Shown here: positions 1-7,115 of the stretch, one piece after another
Layout of the letters: every line of letters starts with the position of its first letter
Position numbering within the stretch: the first letter of the stretch is position 1
DNA from: Lentimicrobiaceae bacterium
GTDB taxonomy: Bacteria > Bacteroidota > Bacteroidia > Bacteroidales > JALOCA01
DNA: 37,789 nt
Assembly: GCA_023227965.1 (NCBI GenBank)
Contig: JALOCA010000032.1
Coordinates: 1-37,789, forward strand
Direction: 5' to 3'
Translations under genes and position numbers: made by a program
The notes under the pieces: model-generated
Database searches by the model: none
What the model saw: only the letters and a program-made list of their open reading frames with translations
Told to the model about the DNA's origin: nothing

Positions 1-272
1 TACAAAGCCCTTTTCTATAACCCATCATTGATGATCAGCCGCTTGCATTTACTCAACCCCCAAATTCACCCCATTTTTGCCCCTTTTTTACTGTTAGAGC
101 TGCAACTTGGGTTAATATCCATAGAAAGGTTTTTTTTATTTTTTGTGAATTCTTCGTCATGAGATCAATAATTCATCGCCTGCGGCTGAATGTAAAATGT
201 TGAAATATTACAGGAATGGTTTGCGGCCTTACGCCAAACTCAGGTTATTAATGTATTGATAATATTTATTTA

Positions 273-296
273 ACATTATGCTTAAAAGCATAATGT
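273..296. promoter_or_regulatory. Perfect 11-bp palindrome, probable operator
   Basis: ACATTATGCTT (273-283) and its exact reverse complement AAGCATAATGT (286-296) are separated by AA. The right arm touches the -7 box of the promoter at 296-303, so a bound dimer would block RNA polymerase. Autoregulated helix-turn-helix antitoxins and repressors often have operators of this form, but no such regulator gene is in view. The operator role is inferred from position only. Confidence 0.5.
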
Positions 297-303
297 AGTT
301 TTG
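296..303 (+). promoter_or_regulatory. Bacteroidota -7 promoter box
   Basis: TAGTTTTG matches the TAnnTTTG -7 consensus of the Bacteroidota primary sigma factor exactly. It lies 17 bases before the ATG at 321. A clear -33 TTTG element was not found at the expected distance. Confidence 0.5.
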
Positions 304-320
304 TATTTTAAATAAAAGCC

Positions 321-506
321 ATGAATGAAATTGAAAATCTGTTTGCTAAAATTGACTGCTGGCTTGATGATTTAATCAGTATGGGTTTATCATATGAGGA
401 CGCAGGACAGTATGAAAAAGCAATGGATATTTATAAAAAAGGGTTGGAAAAAGCAGAAAAAGCAAAGTTAGACATTTCGGTAACAATGCTTGGGTTATTG
501 GACTAA
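321..506 (+). CDS. Short TPR-like hypothetical protein, possibly truncated
   Basis: The ORF encodes 61 residues. The segment AGQYEKAMDIYKKGLEKAEK (about residues 28-47) reads like one helix-turn-helix TPR unit, with the small-residue/Tyr/Ala pattern of that repeat. One TPR unit does not normally fold alone. The protein stops just as a second unit would begin, so it may be the N-terminal stub of a longer gene cut by the cassette-like insertion that starts near here. It has its own promoter box and an operator-like palindrome, which supports it having been a real gene. No specific function can be assigned. Confidence 0.45.
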   Translation: MNEIENLFAKIDCWLDDLISMGLSYEDAGQYEKAMDIYKKGLEKAEKAKLDISVTMLGLLD

Positions 507-512
507 AAAATT

Positions 513-564
513 GCTACACCGATTAATGTACTCGGCTTGCTAGCCGTGTGTTACCACTAGTTAA
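513..564. repeat. Left end of the HExxH cassette: hairpin plus inverted repeat
   Basis: GTTACCACTAGTTAA (550-564) is the inverted counterpart of TTAATTAGCGGTAAC (1884-1898), matching at 13 of 15 positions. The pair brackets the minus-strand HExxH gene. The gene's stop codon (561-563) lies inside this copy. Next to it, 513-544 can form an interrupted hairpin: GCTA with TAGC and CCGA with TCGG. A possible partner R-box, GGTAACA, occurs at 479-485 and faces TGTTACC at 549-555. Resemblance to an attC site is partial. Confidence 0.5.
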
Positions 565-1871
565 TTCTTCTTTATAGTATATTTTCCTTCTTTAATCATT
601 GTTACACTCCAATCATCATTAAGAAATAAATTATAATCAACCTCTCTTATCTCTCCTGCTTTTTTAGAATTTGGGGCGGGAAGTATAAAAAACTGCCAAT
701 CATTGGAACGCAAAATTCCATTTTTCACTTCTGCAATTCCCCATTCTCCAGTCAGTCTCATTGTTTTATAAACAACGCCCTCTCCTATAGATGTTAATTT
801 TTCCTGTGGGTTAAAGCTCATTTGCAGATTATTGTTTTTTATAATGAGTACATCTTTTTCCAGGAATTTTCGTTTGTATTCAATAATAAGTTGTTTTTGA
901 TATTCAAATTTTTCTGTTTCTCTTTTCACAAAAGAATCAGCACCATATTGATCAATAATTTTTGCAACTTCATTTTTAAGCAATATTGTATCTGACGAGA
1001 TTTTATTATCAATGACTTGACTGCCAATTTCAGGCAGGCTTTTCCCTTTTTTAACATCATTAAGCCAGTTGTTTTTAAGTTCATCAAATAATAATCCATA
1101 GGCCGGCCCTGTCAGATATGGAAATGAGTTTGCCAAGCCTTCTTTATCCATCGATAGTCCTAATTGCGTGGCTACAATTTTTGGCAAAAGTTTTTTGTCA
1201 ATTCCACACAACTTAAATCCAGTGTATTCGGCCATCCCTTCATGCAACTCAAATATATTTTCATTGTTTCCGGGAAACAATAGTTGCCTGTACGTTCTGA
1301 TGGTTAAACCATTTGTGAGATGTTTTTTTGCAACATCAGTTTGTTTGGCATTCAAGGCATTTGCAAGTGCTAAAAATTCCAGTTTTAGCAAAAGACCTCC
1401 CTGCAATTGGTCGAGGTGTGTGTTTTCGGTCATTACAGGCTTTATTCCTATTTTCTTTTGATTTCGATGCCAGCTTTCGTGAATAAGCAATTTATCTCTT
1501 GAATATTTGTCATTTTCGGAAAGAGCATCCCAATTCACCATTGTCCAACTTTTGCCATTCCATTCAAATGATGTGTTGGCAATATTTATATTATCCGCCA
1601 ACTTCCCTATATATAAACCGTTTTTAGGGGTAAGTTCACCGTCATTATCAGGTTCGTTTGCAATTATCAACCGACTTTCCTGAAAGATAACCATAGTTGC
1701 ACCAAATAGATTGAGGCCCCACAAATCTCCATTATCAAGTGTACATAAAGAATCTAATTCATTAAAATATGATTTTACCAACATCAATTTGGATACTTCT
1801 TGTCCTTTTAATGTCCCAAAATTCAGAATTCCTGTTAAAATACTTAGTAAAAATACTGTTTTCGTTTTCAT
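561..1871 (-). CDS. Exported HExxH zinc metallopeptidase-like protein
   Basis: This 436-residue protein begins with a cleavable signal peptide (residues 1 to about 23, basic start, hydrophobic core, GQ after the likely cut), so it should be periplasmic or outside the cell. HESWH at 131-135 fits the zincin HExxH motif. HEGMAEY at 210-216 could supply the third zinc ligand, a Glu, as in gluzincins. Between them is a Leu/Ala-rich helical stretch. The last ~90 residues look like a beta-rich domain. No named peptidase family was recognised; the call rests on the paired motifs and the signal peptide. Alternatively it could be a non-catalytic relative. It lies in the same orientation as the TIR gene upstream and is bracketed by its own inverted repeats, as expected of a mobile cassette. 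Confidence 0.6.
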   Translation of the reverse strand: MKTKTVFLLSILTGILNFGTLKGQEVSKLMLVKSYFNELDSLCTLDNGDLWGLNLFGATMVIFQESRLIIANEPDNDGELTPKNGLYIGKLADNINIANTSFEWNGKSWTMVNWDALSENDKYSRDKLLIHESWHRNQKKIGIKPVMTENTHLDQLQGGLLLKLEFLALANALNAKQTDVAKKHLTNGLTIRTYRQLLFPGNNENIFELHEGMAEYTGFKLCGIDKKLLPKIVATQLGLSMDKEGLANSFPYLTGPAYGLLFDELKNNWLNDVKKGKSLPEIGSQVIDNKISSDTILLKNEVAKIIDQYGADSFVKRETEKFEYQKQLIIEYKRKFLEKDVLIIKNNNLQMSFNPQEKLTSIGEGVVYKTMRLTGEWGIAEVKNGILRSNDWQFFILPAPNSKKAGEIREVDYNLFLNDDWSVTMIKEGKYTIKKN

Positions 1872-1883
1872 TTACTGTCTTTT

Positions 1884-2030
1884 TTAATTAGCGGTAACGG
1901 CTGACGCTATGGCAAGTGCGGGAATAAATTGTTGCTCAACTGTCAGCCAGCACGAATGTATTTAAAGATTTCAAATGTTTCAACAAACACACATACCCGC
2001 ATTTGCTATAGCGTTTGTTGGGCATAGTTA
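1884..2030. repeat. attC-like imperfect palindrome between two cassette-like genes
   Basis: The core arms are 1904-1922 and 1996-2014; they pair over 19 bases with two mismatches, around a loop of about 73 bases. The outer boxes differ: GCGGTAAC on the left (1891-1898) and GTTGGGC on the right (2017-2023). The left box, extended as TTAATTAGCGGTAAC, is the inverted partner of 550-564 beyond the HExxH gene. The right box, extended as GTTGGGCATAGTTA (2017-2030), is the inverted partner of 3314-3327 beyond the TIR gene. In integron arrays a cassette carries matching R'' and R' boxes at its own ends, which is the pattern here. The right box fits GTTRRRY; the left fits only in GTTA. No integrase is present. 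Confidence 0.55.
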
Positions 2031-3296
2031 TTTCCCTTTTCTTAATCCTTTGACAAGTCTGTAAATCAGATTTTCATATTTATTCCCAGTATAATTCTTA
2101 TCTCTAACAAATTCAGTAAAGTCTAATGAGTTCAAATTTCTAAGTTCAGTAATGTTTTTCCAATATTCTTCCTGAATTTCTACGGGTCTGATATTATCTT
2201 TTTTTACTTTGAAAAGATAATTATCAATATGAATTGGAAATAACACATTATCCCAAATTAATTCTTGTTTTTTTCTTCCTTCAGTCAACTCAAAATGGCA
2301 AGCAGAACTTTTTAGCGAGTCTTTTGAAGCTATGAATAATACTCTGTCTTTGACTTTCACACTTTGCGACATTATCTCTTTCAAACTTTCACCTCCTACA
2401 GAATCTTTTTCCCATAGAAATGTCATTATTCCTTTGTCAATTAATTCGTTATTAATTTGTTGAGCGAATTCTTTATCTTTAAAACTATAGGAAATAAAAA
2501 TTGACTGAAATTCTATTTTTGAAGTTAATCCGTGGATGTACTCTTTTATTGCTGGATTATGAATACCAAAAATATTTTCTAGCACTTTGATAGGCAAGTT
2601 GTCAGAATCAAGAATTGTTCGTAAATCGACAAAACTAAATTCCATACCAGAAGTAATATTTCCATCTATTAGAGTTTCCTTAGAAAATATACATGAGGTA
2701 AATTGATTTAATGAATGGGCGCAATTAGTAAATTTACTTTTTGAGAAATTAACCCTATCAAAACTCGATTCACTAATAATACAATCCTCGAAATTTAAAA
2801 TCTCTGAATTCTCAGGCTTAATTGGTTCAATGTCGAGAAATGCTATATAACAATTACTGAAAAACAATTGTCTGTTCCAATTGCCCCTTATCACAAGATC
2901 TAAGATTTCACGACAATCTTTGAAAACAGAATCTTCAATTACTACATCGCATAATTCTAGTTCAGCAATTATACAATTGACAAATTGTGTTTTAATTAAA
3001 TCACTTTCAAAGAATTTTGCCCATGTAAAAGAACATTTAGTAAAAATGCAATTATTAAATGTACAGGAAGTTATAAAAGAACTTGTAAATTCACAGTTTT
3101 CAAATTCACAGTTTTGGAATTCAGTTGATATGAATTGCCTTTTTGTTAAATCCAGATCTCTAAATCTCTTGTTGATAAGATGTAACATCTCCTCGCCAAC
3201 AGAATAATTTGATTTAAAATAATTTGACCTAGCCAATGTTTCAGAAGGTGGTTGAAGCCACTTAAGAAATTGTTTATACGTTTTAATAACTGTCAT
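2028..3296 (-). CDS. Pentapeptide-repeat protein with C-terminal TIR domain
   Basis: With the start at 3296 the product has 422 residues. About residues 50-225 form pentapeptide-like repeats of the A/F/C-x-F pattern (for example NCEFENCEFTS, TFNNCIFTKCSF), which build a right-handed beta-helix. About 264-362 is a TIR domain opening with SIFISYSFKDKEFA. The segment SSACHFEL places a Glu (about residue 336) where TIR NADases keep their catalytic Glu. A helical tail follows. There is no signal peptide, so it is cytosolic. The frame stays open to 3410, but the cassette-end repeat (3314-3327) lies in that extension, which favours the start at 3296. Bacterial TIR proteins often act in anti-phage defence by cleaving NAD or making signalling nucleotides. 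Whether this one does is inference. Confidence 0.75.
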   Translation of the reverse strand: MTVIKTYKQFLKWLQPPSETLARSNYFKSNYSVGEEMLHLINKRFRDLDLTKRQFISTEFQNCEFENCEFTSSFITSCTFNNCIFTKCSFTWAKFFESDLIKTQFVNCIIAELELCDVVIEDSVFKDCREILDLVIRGNWNRQLFFSNCYIAFLDIEPIKPENSEILNFEDCIISESSFDRVNFSKSKFTNCAHSLNQFTSCIFSKETLIDGNITSGMEFSFVDLRTILDSDNLPIKVLENIFGIHNPAIKEYIHGLTSKIEFQSIFISYSFKDKEFAQQINNELIDKGIMTFLWEKDSVGGESLKEIMSQSVKVKDRVLFIASKDSLKSSACHFELTEGRKKQELIWDNVLFPIHIDNYLFKVKKDNIRPVEIQEEYWKNITELRNLNSLDFTEFVRDKNYTGNKYENLIYRLVKGLRKGK

Positions 3297-3313
3297 TAAT
3301 GGGGGTGTTTTAA

Positions 3314-3355
3314 TAATTATGCCCAACAAATATTTAACCCCCATTATGGCGGTTA
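3314..3355. repeat. Right end of the TIR cassette: inverted repeat plus palindrome
   Basis: TAATTATGCCCAAC (3314-3327) is the inverted partner of GTTGGGCATAGTTA (2017-2030), 13 of 14 bases; three more bases (AAA/TTT) extend the match to 3330. Next to it, 3335-3355 is a 21-base palindrome with 10-base arms and one mismatch. On the minus strand the order is palindrome, GTTGGGC box, then the TIR gene start, as for an attC-like site preceding a cassette gene. Confidence 0.55.
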
Positions 3356-4031
3356 TTTCGTAATTAGTTATTATTTTTTTCGCCTCAAATATATTAAAAA
3401 TAATAAGCAAAATTTACTCATAGTCGGGTTAATTTGTGCCGGGTCAATTTTTATTTTTGTTTTTTACATACTATATGGTGTTGCTTTGCCTTCAGTGTCT
3501 GTTTATGCACCCTAATAGGTTGTTTAGCTGCCGACAGGCATGGTTTTTCATTCAGAATATGCTTTTGTTTATGTTTGCGGGGTGGTTTACCTGCCTTAGT
3601 ATGCCACTTATTTGGTTTTAACAGGCGTTTCTTCGCCCGAAAAGGTAGCTTTTTCAGATTGAGATGTCATTATTTTGTTTTCTTATTAAATATCATCTTT
3701 AGTATATTTAAATACAGTTATAATAATATTGTTTTATTTATAGTAATACTATATGTATTTATATTAATATATTTATTTTTTATGTTAATTGTTAATCAAT
3801 ATTTATATATCAACTTACAATATTAGCTAATTAATATCTATTATTATTAAATTATTTTTATTTTTATAAATTAATTTATGAATACAGAATATTTATTTTC
3901 TATAAATGATTATTATTTAATAATAGTATATTTTTATTTATATTTAATAAATCTATATTCCTAAAAATGATATTTATTTAATATTAATAAAATATTTATA
4001 ATTATTTATAAAACTATATTTACTAATTATG
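3356..4031. other. Non-coding, extremely A/T-rich stretch
   Basis: No gene is supported here. From 3671 to 4030 only 32 of 360 bases are G or C by hand count (about 9%), far below the neighbouring genes. The part at 3450-3667 is less extreme; on the minus strand it holds an open Lys-rich frame without a start codon (see findings). A short GC-rich piece near 3528-3544 resembles half of a palindromic repeat. The AT-rich block ends at the promoter of the gene at 4079 and could be curved or silenced DNA around an insertion site. Confidence 0.5.
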
Positions 4032-4039
4032 TAATTTTG
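4032..4039 (+). promoter_or_regulatory. -7 promoter box for the helical hypothetical gene
   Basis: TAATTTTG matches TAnnTTTG exactly and lies 39 bases before the ATG at 4079. No good -33 TTTG was seen upstream in the A/T block. Confidence 0.45.
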
Positions 4040-4078
4040 TAAAAGAAAAATAATTAAAGAACTTCAACTCAAAATATC

Positions 4079-4819
4079 ATGAAAAAAGGTAGCAATACCA
4101 ATATCCTTAGGAACTATAAGATGTCTGACGCCGAATTGTGGAGAAAAAGTATGAACATTACGGTATCTCTCAAGATACATTTAGCTGAATTCAGAAAGTT
4201 TGACCCCTCTATTAATGAAACTTTCATTGCTGAGCTTGAAGAACTAACAATGAAAAAGGGGGCAGAGGAACTAACGCTATTTACTAACGTGGATGCGTCC
4301 CGGAAAATAGAAACTCAAAACCTGAATGCAATGCTTGTCGAAGGACGAAGCCTGTACCAAGGAGTGAAATACTATTTTAAAAAGACTTTTCCCGGGCAGA
4401 AAGGCATCTGGAACGAATTTGGCGCCAACGATTACCTGAAGTGTAGAAGTTCGCAACCTCTGATGGAACGGTTTTTGAAACAAATGGCTGTTGCAATGCA
4501 AAAATACCTGCCTCAACTGAAAGCCAAAGGTATGCAGGAATCTCTTCTCAACGAGGTATCGGCACTTGCTTCAAAAATTGGGGAGGGAAACGACAAACAG
4601 GAACTGAAGAAAAAAGAACGCCCTGCCATAACTCAATTTCATATTGAAAATAACAATAAACTATACGACAAGCTGATTCAGTTGAGTGAAGTAGCACGCT
4701 ACATTTTTTACAATGATAAACAAACACGCGACAGGTTTAAAGTTTACAAAGGCATTCGCAGGAAAAAACGAAAGAAAAAAACAGAAACACCTGAAAATAA
4801 TACTGACAGCCAGGTGTGA
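4079..4819 (+). CDS. Helical hypothetical protein of a Bacteroidota family
   Basis: The product has 246 residues, no signal peptide and no membrane segment, so it is probably cytosolic. It is almost entirely predicted helix with heptad-like spacing. It opens with a stretch of the type LRNYKMSDAELW and ends in a very basic tail (RRKKRKKKTE) followed by an acidic-polar end. It resembles uncharacterised helical proteins found in several copies in Bacteroidota genomes, which share the layout of SDAEL near the start, a Phe/Gly segment in the middle (about 100-115) and LxxLxxxGxxxxxLxxL helices. The basic tail could bind nucleic acid, but that is a guess. It stands alone, with its own promoter and about 450 bases free downstream. 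Confidence 0.7.
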   Translation: MKKGSNTNILRNYKMSDAELWRKSMNITVSLKIHLAEFRKFDPSINETFIAELEELTMKKGAEELTLFTNVDASRKIETQNLNAMLVEGRSLYQGVKYYFKKTFPGQKGIWNEFGANDYLKCRSSQPLMERFLKQMAVAMQKYLPQLKAKGMQESLLNEVSALASKIGEGNDKQELKKKERPAITQFHIENNNKLYDKLIQLSEVARYIFYNDKQTRDRFKVYKGIRRKKRKKKTETPENNTDSQV

Positions 4820-5271
4820 AACAGATAATACCAAATGCAAAATGTATGTTTTTAAACATATTTATTTAACCACTAAGGAAATAAAGGGCTTTTGAGTTTG
4901 TCTCAAATTTTTCAACCCATAATCTTACCCATCCGGCATTCGCCTGGTTTTAGTGAATTCGCTACACTCTCCTCTGTTTTAAGTAGAGAAATGGAGTGAA
5001 GCTATATACAACTCCACATTATAAATTGTAAAGAACCCCGGGTAGCGCCGGAATATCGCTTAGTTTCAATTACCACAAATTTTGTAGCCTCTTAATAGCT
5101 TAATTTTTTAACGCTTCCCCATTTTCTGATTCCGTACATTAACAAATTGTAAATTACCTAATCGTTAAATTTACATTTAGTTAATATTTGCTTAACAGAT
5201 AGTTGTTTCTGGAATTTCATTTTTGCATCGTGGAAATATAAATTAATAAATAACACTAATTAAGATAGAAA
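4820..5271. other. Intergenic region upstream of the beta-helix gene
   Basis: No reading frame here looks coding. Short self-complementary pieces occur (for example around 4970-5000, CTCTCC and GGAGTG-type words), but none with the stem plus T-run of a terminator. The last 60 bases carry the likely promoter and an A/T-rich leader for the gene at 5272. Confidence 0.4.
5218..5225 (+). promoter_or_regulatory. Probable -7 promoter box for the beta-helix gene
   Basis: CATTTTTG matches TAnnTTTG at all but the first base, and is followed by the common CA start context. It lies 47 bases before the ATG at 5272. The nearest TTTG upstream (5187-5190) is somewhat too far to be a good -33 element. Confidence 0.35.
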
Positions 5272-6864
5272 ATGAAAAAGATTGTACTAAGTGTAGCTAT
5301 TATGATAGCTGTTTCCTTAGGGTTGTATGCGCAAAATAGCATTAACGATCCTTTTTTTGAACATGTTCCCTACTCCGGTGCTTTTGGTCAGCAGGATGAC
5401 TGGACAGCAGGTTGGGCAAACTGGACGCCGCAAAATACCGTTTACCCTGCTACCAATGTAACTATCAGCGGCGAAATTACCCAAAACACCACCTGGACGG
5501 CAGGAAATACTTATTTGCTCCAGGGTTTTGTTTACGTAAACGATGGTGCTACCCTTACCATTGAACCGGGAACTGTTATCCGTGGCGACAAAGATTCCAA
5601 AGGTAGCCTTATCATTCGCCGTGGTGCCAAACTGATGGCTGAAGGTACCATTGACAACCCGATTGTTTTTACATCTAACCAACCTGCAGGAAATCGCTAT
5701 TATGGCGATTGGGGCGGCGTTATCCTCTGCGGAAAAGCTACCATCAACCAATCCGGCGGCGAAGCCATCATCGAAGGTGGTCCTGATGCTACTTACGGCG
5801 GTGGAACCTCTCCTGATGATGCCGACAACTCAGGCAGTTTGAAATATGTTCGTATCGAATTCCCGGGTATTGCATTTGTTCCTGATAAGGAAATCAATGG
5901 TCTTACTTTTGGTGGCGCTGGTACTGGCACCTCAGCAGAATATATACAGGTTTCCTACAGTGGAGATGATTCTTACGAATGGTTTGGTGGAAAAGTGAAT
6001 GTAAAACACCTGATTGCTTTCCGTGGCTGGGACGATGATTTTGATACCGATAATGGTTTTGGCGGGATGTTACAATTCTGTGTTGCTCTTCGCGACCCCG
6101 AAATTGCTGACCCGGGTTCAGGTTCCAATGGTTTTGAATCAGACAATGATGCCAATGGTAGTTCCAACACTCCAATTACCAGTCCTGTTTTTAGTAACAT
6201 CAGCATCTTCGGACCCAAAGTGGACGCAACCACATCAATTAATACCAACTTCAAACGTGCAATGCACCTGCGTCGTAATACACAACTGAAAGTTTACAAT
6301 TCCATTTTTACAGGCTTCCCTACCGGTTTGTTTATTGATGGTTCCGCAGCTCAGGCAAACGCAACTGCCGACGACCTTGTGGTTAAGAATACTGTTATTT
6401 CGGGGATGGGAACTTTTTTTGCTTCCGATTTCGAACGCAACTATTTCAAGACTTCTGATCTGAAAAATGACACTTTAGTCAACAATTCAGATTTGCATAT
6501 TGCCGATCCATTCAATCTGGAAAGTCCCGATTTCCGTCCGTTGGCAGAATCTCCGGTAGCTAATAAATCTACCTGGGGTAGCGATGGTATCAACGAACTG
6601 AAAAAGTATGGACTCTCCGTTAATTTCTATCCCAATCCGGTGGATGCTTTAGGAAATTTTACATTGGAAATAAAAAATTCAGGTCGTATAATCATTAACT
6701 TATATAATATGAATGGCAGCATAATTCAGTGCATTTCGGATAAAATGATGAGCCAGGGAGTAAACAATATTTCTGTTAACCTGTCAGGTCTTCCTTCCGG
6801 AATGTATGTGGCTACCTGCACATCCGACAAAGGAACACAGATGATTAAAATTTTTAAAGATTAA
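5272..6864 (+). CDS. T9SS-exported parallel beta-helix protein
   Basis: The product has 530 residues. A signal peptide covers residues 1-20 (MKKIVLSVAIMIAVSLGLYA, cut before Q). About 60-420 is rich in short beta strands and turns (TLTIEPGTVIRGD, GDWGGVILCG), a pattern of right-handed beta-helix cell-surface proteins of Bacteroidota. The last ~80 residues, opening with NFYPNPVD and ending GMYVATCTSDKGTQMIKIFKD-like, are a type A sorting domain, so the type IX system should export and anchor it. The TonB receptor gene follows 251 bases downstream in the same direction, beyond a terminator-like hairpin. The two may work as a surface binder and its outer-membrane transporter; the ligand is unknown. 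Confidence 0.85.
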   Translation: MKKIVLSVAIMIAVSLGLYAQNSINDPFFEHVPYSGAFGQQDDWTAGWANWTPQNTVYPATNVTISGEITQNTTWTAGNTYLLQGFVYVNDGATLTIEPGTVIRGDKDSKGSLIIRRGAKLMAEGTIDNPIVFTSNQPAGNRYYGDWGGVILCGKATINQSGGEAIIEGGPDATYGGGTSPDDADNSGSLKYVRIEFPGIAFVPDKEINGLTFGGAGTGTSAEYIQVSYSGDDSYEWFGGKVNVKHLIAFRGWDDDFDTDNGFGGMLQFCVALRDPEIADPGSGSNGFESDNDANGSSNTPITSPVFSNISIFGPKVDATTSINTNFKRAMHLRRNTQLKVYNSIFTGFPTGLFIDGSAAQANATADDLVVKNTVISGMGTFFASDFERNYFKTSDLKNDTLVNNSDLHIADPFNLESPDFRPLAESPVANKSTWGSDGINELKKYGLSVNFYPNPVDALGNFTLEIKNSGRIIINLYNMNGSIIQCISDKMMSQGVNNISVNLSGLPSGMYVATCTSDKGTQMIKIFKD

Positions 6865-6886
6865 CATCATAGTGCAATTTGGTTTG

Positions 6887-6918
6887 AAGGCTGCCCCGGC
6901 ATAGAGGTAGCCTTTTTT
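6887..6918 (+). terminator. Rho-independent terminator after the beta-helix gene
   Basis: AAGGCTGCC (6887-6895) pairs with GGTAGCCTT (6906-6914), with one G-T wobble, around a 10-base loop. Six T follow at 6913-6918. It lies 23 bases after the stop codon. Confidence 0.75.
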
Positions 6919-7083
6919 ATTTTTTGAAAAAATGTTTTTTATACGCACCAAAACCCTGAAGGTTTTCCTGGATTCAAAACACAGGTGCTTTCACAAATTT
7001 TAATCCACTTTAAATACTGATTATTTATCCATAAATTAATTTTCAGGTAATGTATTCTTAATGTAAACATAATATTGTGAACC

Positions 7084-7091
7084 TACTTTTG
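7084..7091 (+). promoter_or_regulatory. -7 promoter box for the TonB receptor gene
   Basis: TACTTTTG fits TAnnTTTG exactly, 25 bases before the GTG start at 7116. With the terminator upstream, this suggests the receptor gene has its own transcript. No strong -33 box was seen. Confidence 0.5.
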
Positions 7092-7115
7092 TCTTAAACT
7101 TTAAAAAATATTAAC

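Larger units (their letters stand above)
1..320. other. Leading intergenic stretch
   Basis: No reading frame with coding character was found on either strand up to 320. The first ~270 bases are ordinary AT-rich sequence with short T-runs (around 131-141). The last ~50 bases hold the palindrome and promoter listed separately. The stretch may be the 3' flank of a gene outside the window. Confidence 0.5.

Noticed and set aside
3297..3410. Longer N-terminus for the TIR protein (start at 3410)
   Set aside because: The extension reads through the cassette-end repeat and the palindrome next to it and has no domain character; the start at 3296 fits the cassette boundary better.
3434..3826. Plus-strand ORF of 130 residues, Phe/Leu/Cys-rich
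   Set aside because: It has no recognisable domain, runs into the A/T block and looks like antisense of Lys-rich codons; no promoter or ribosome site was seen.
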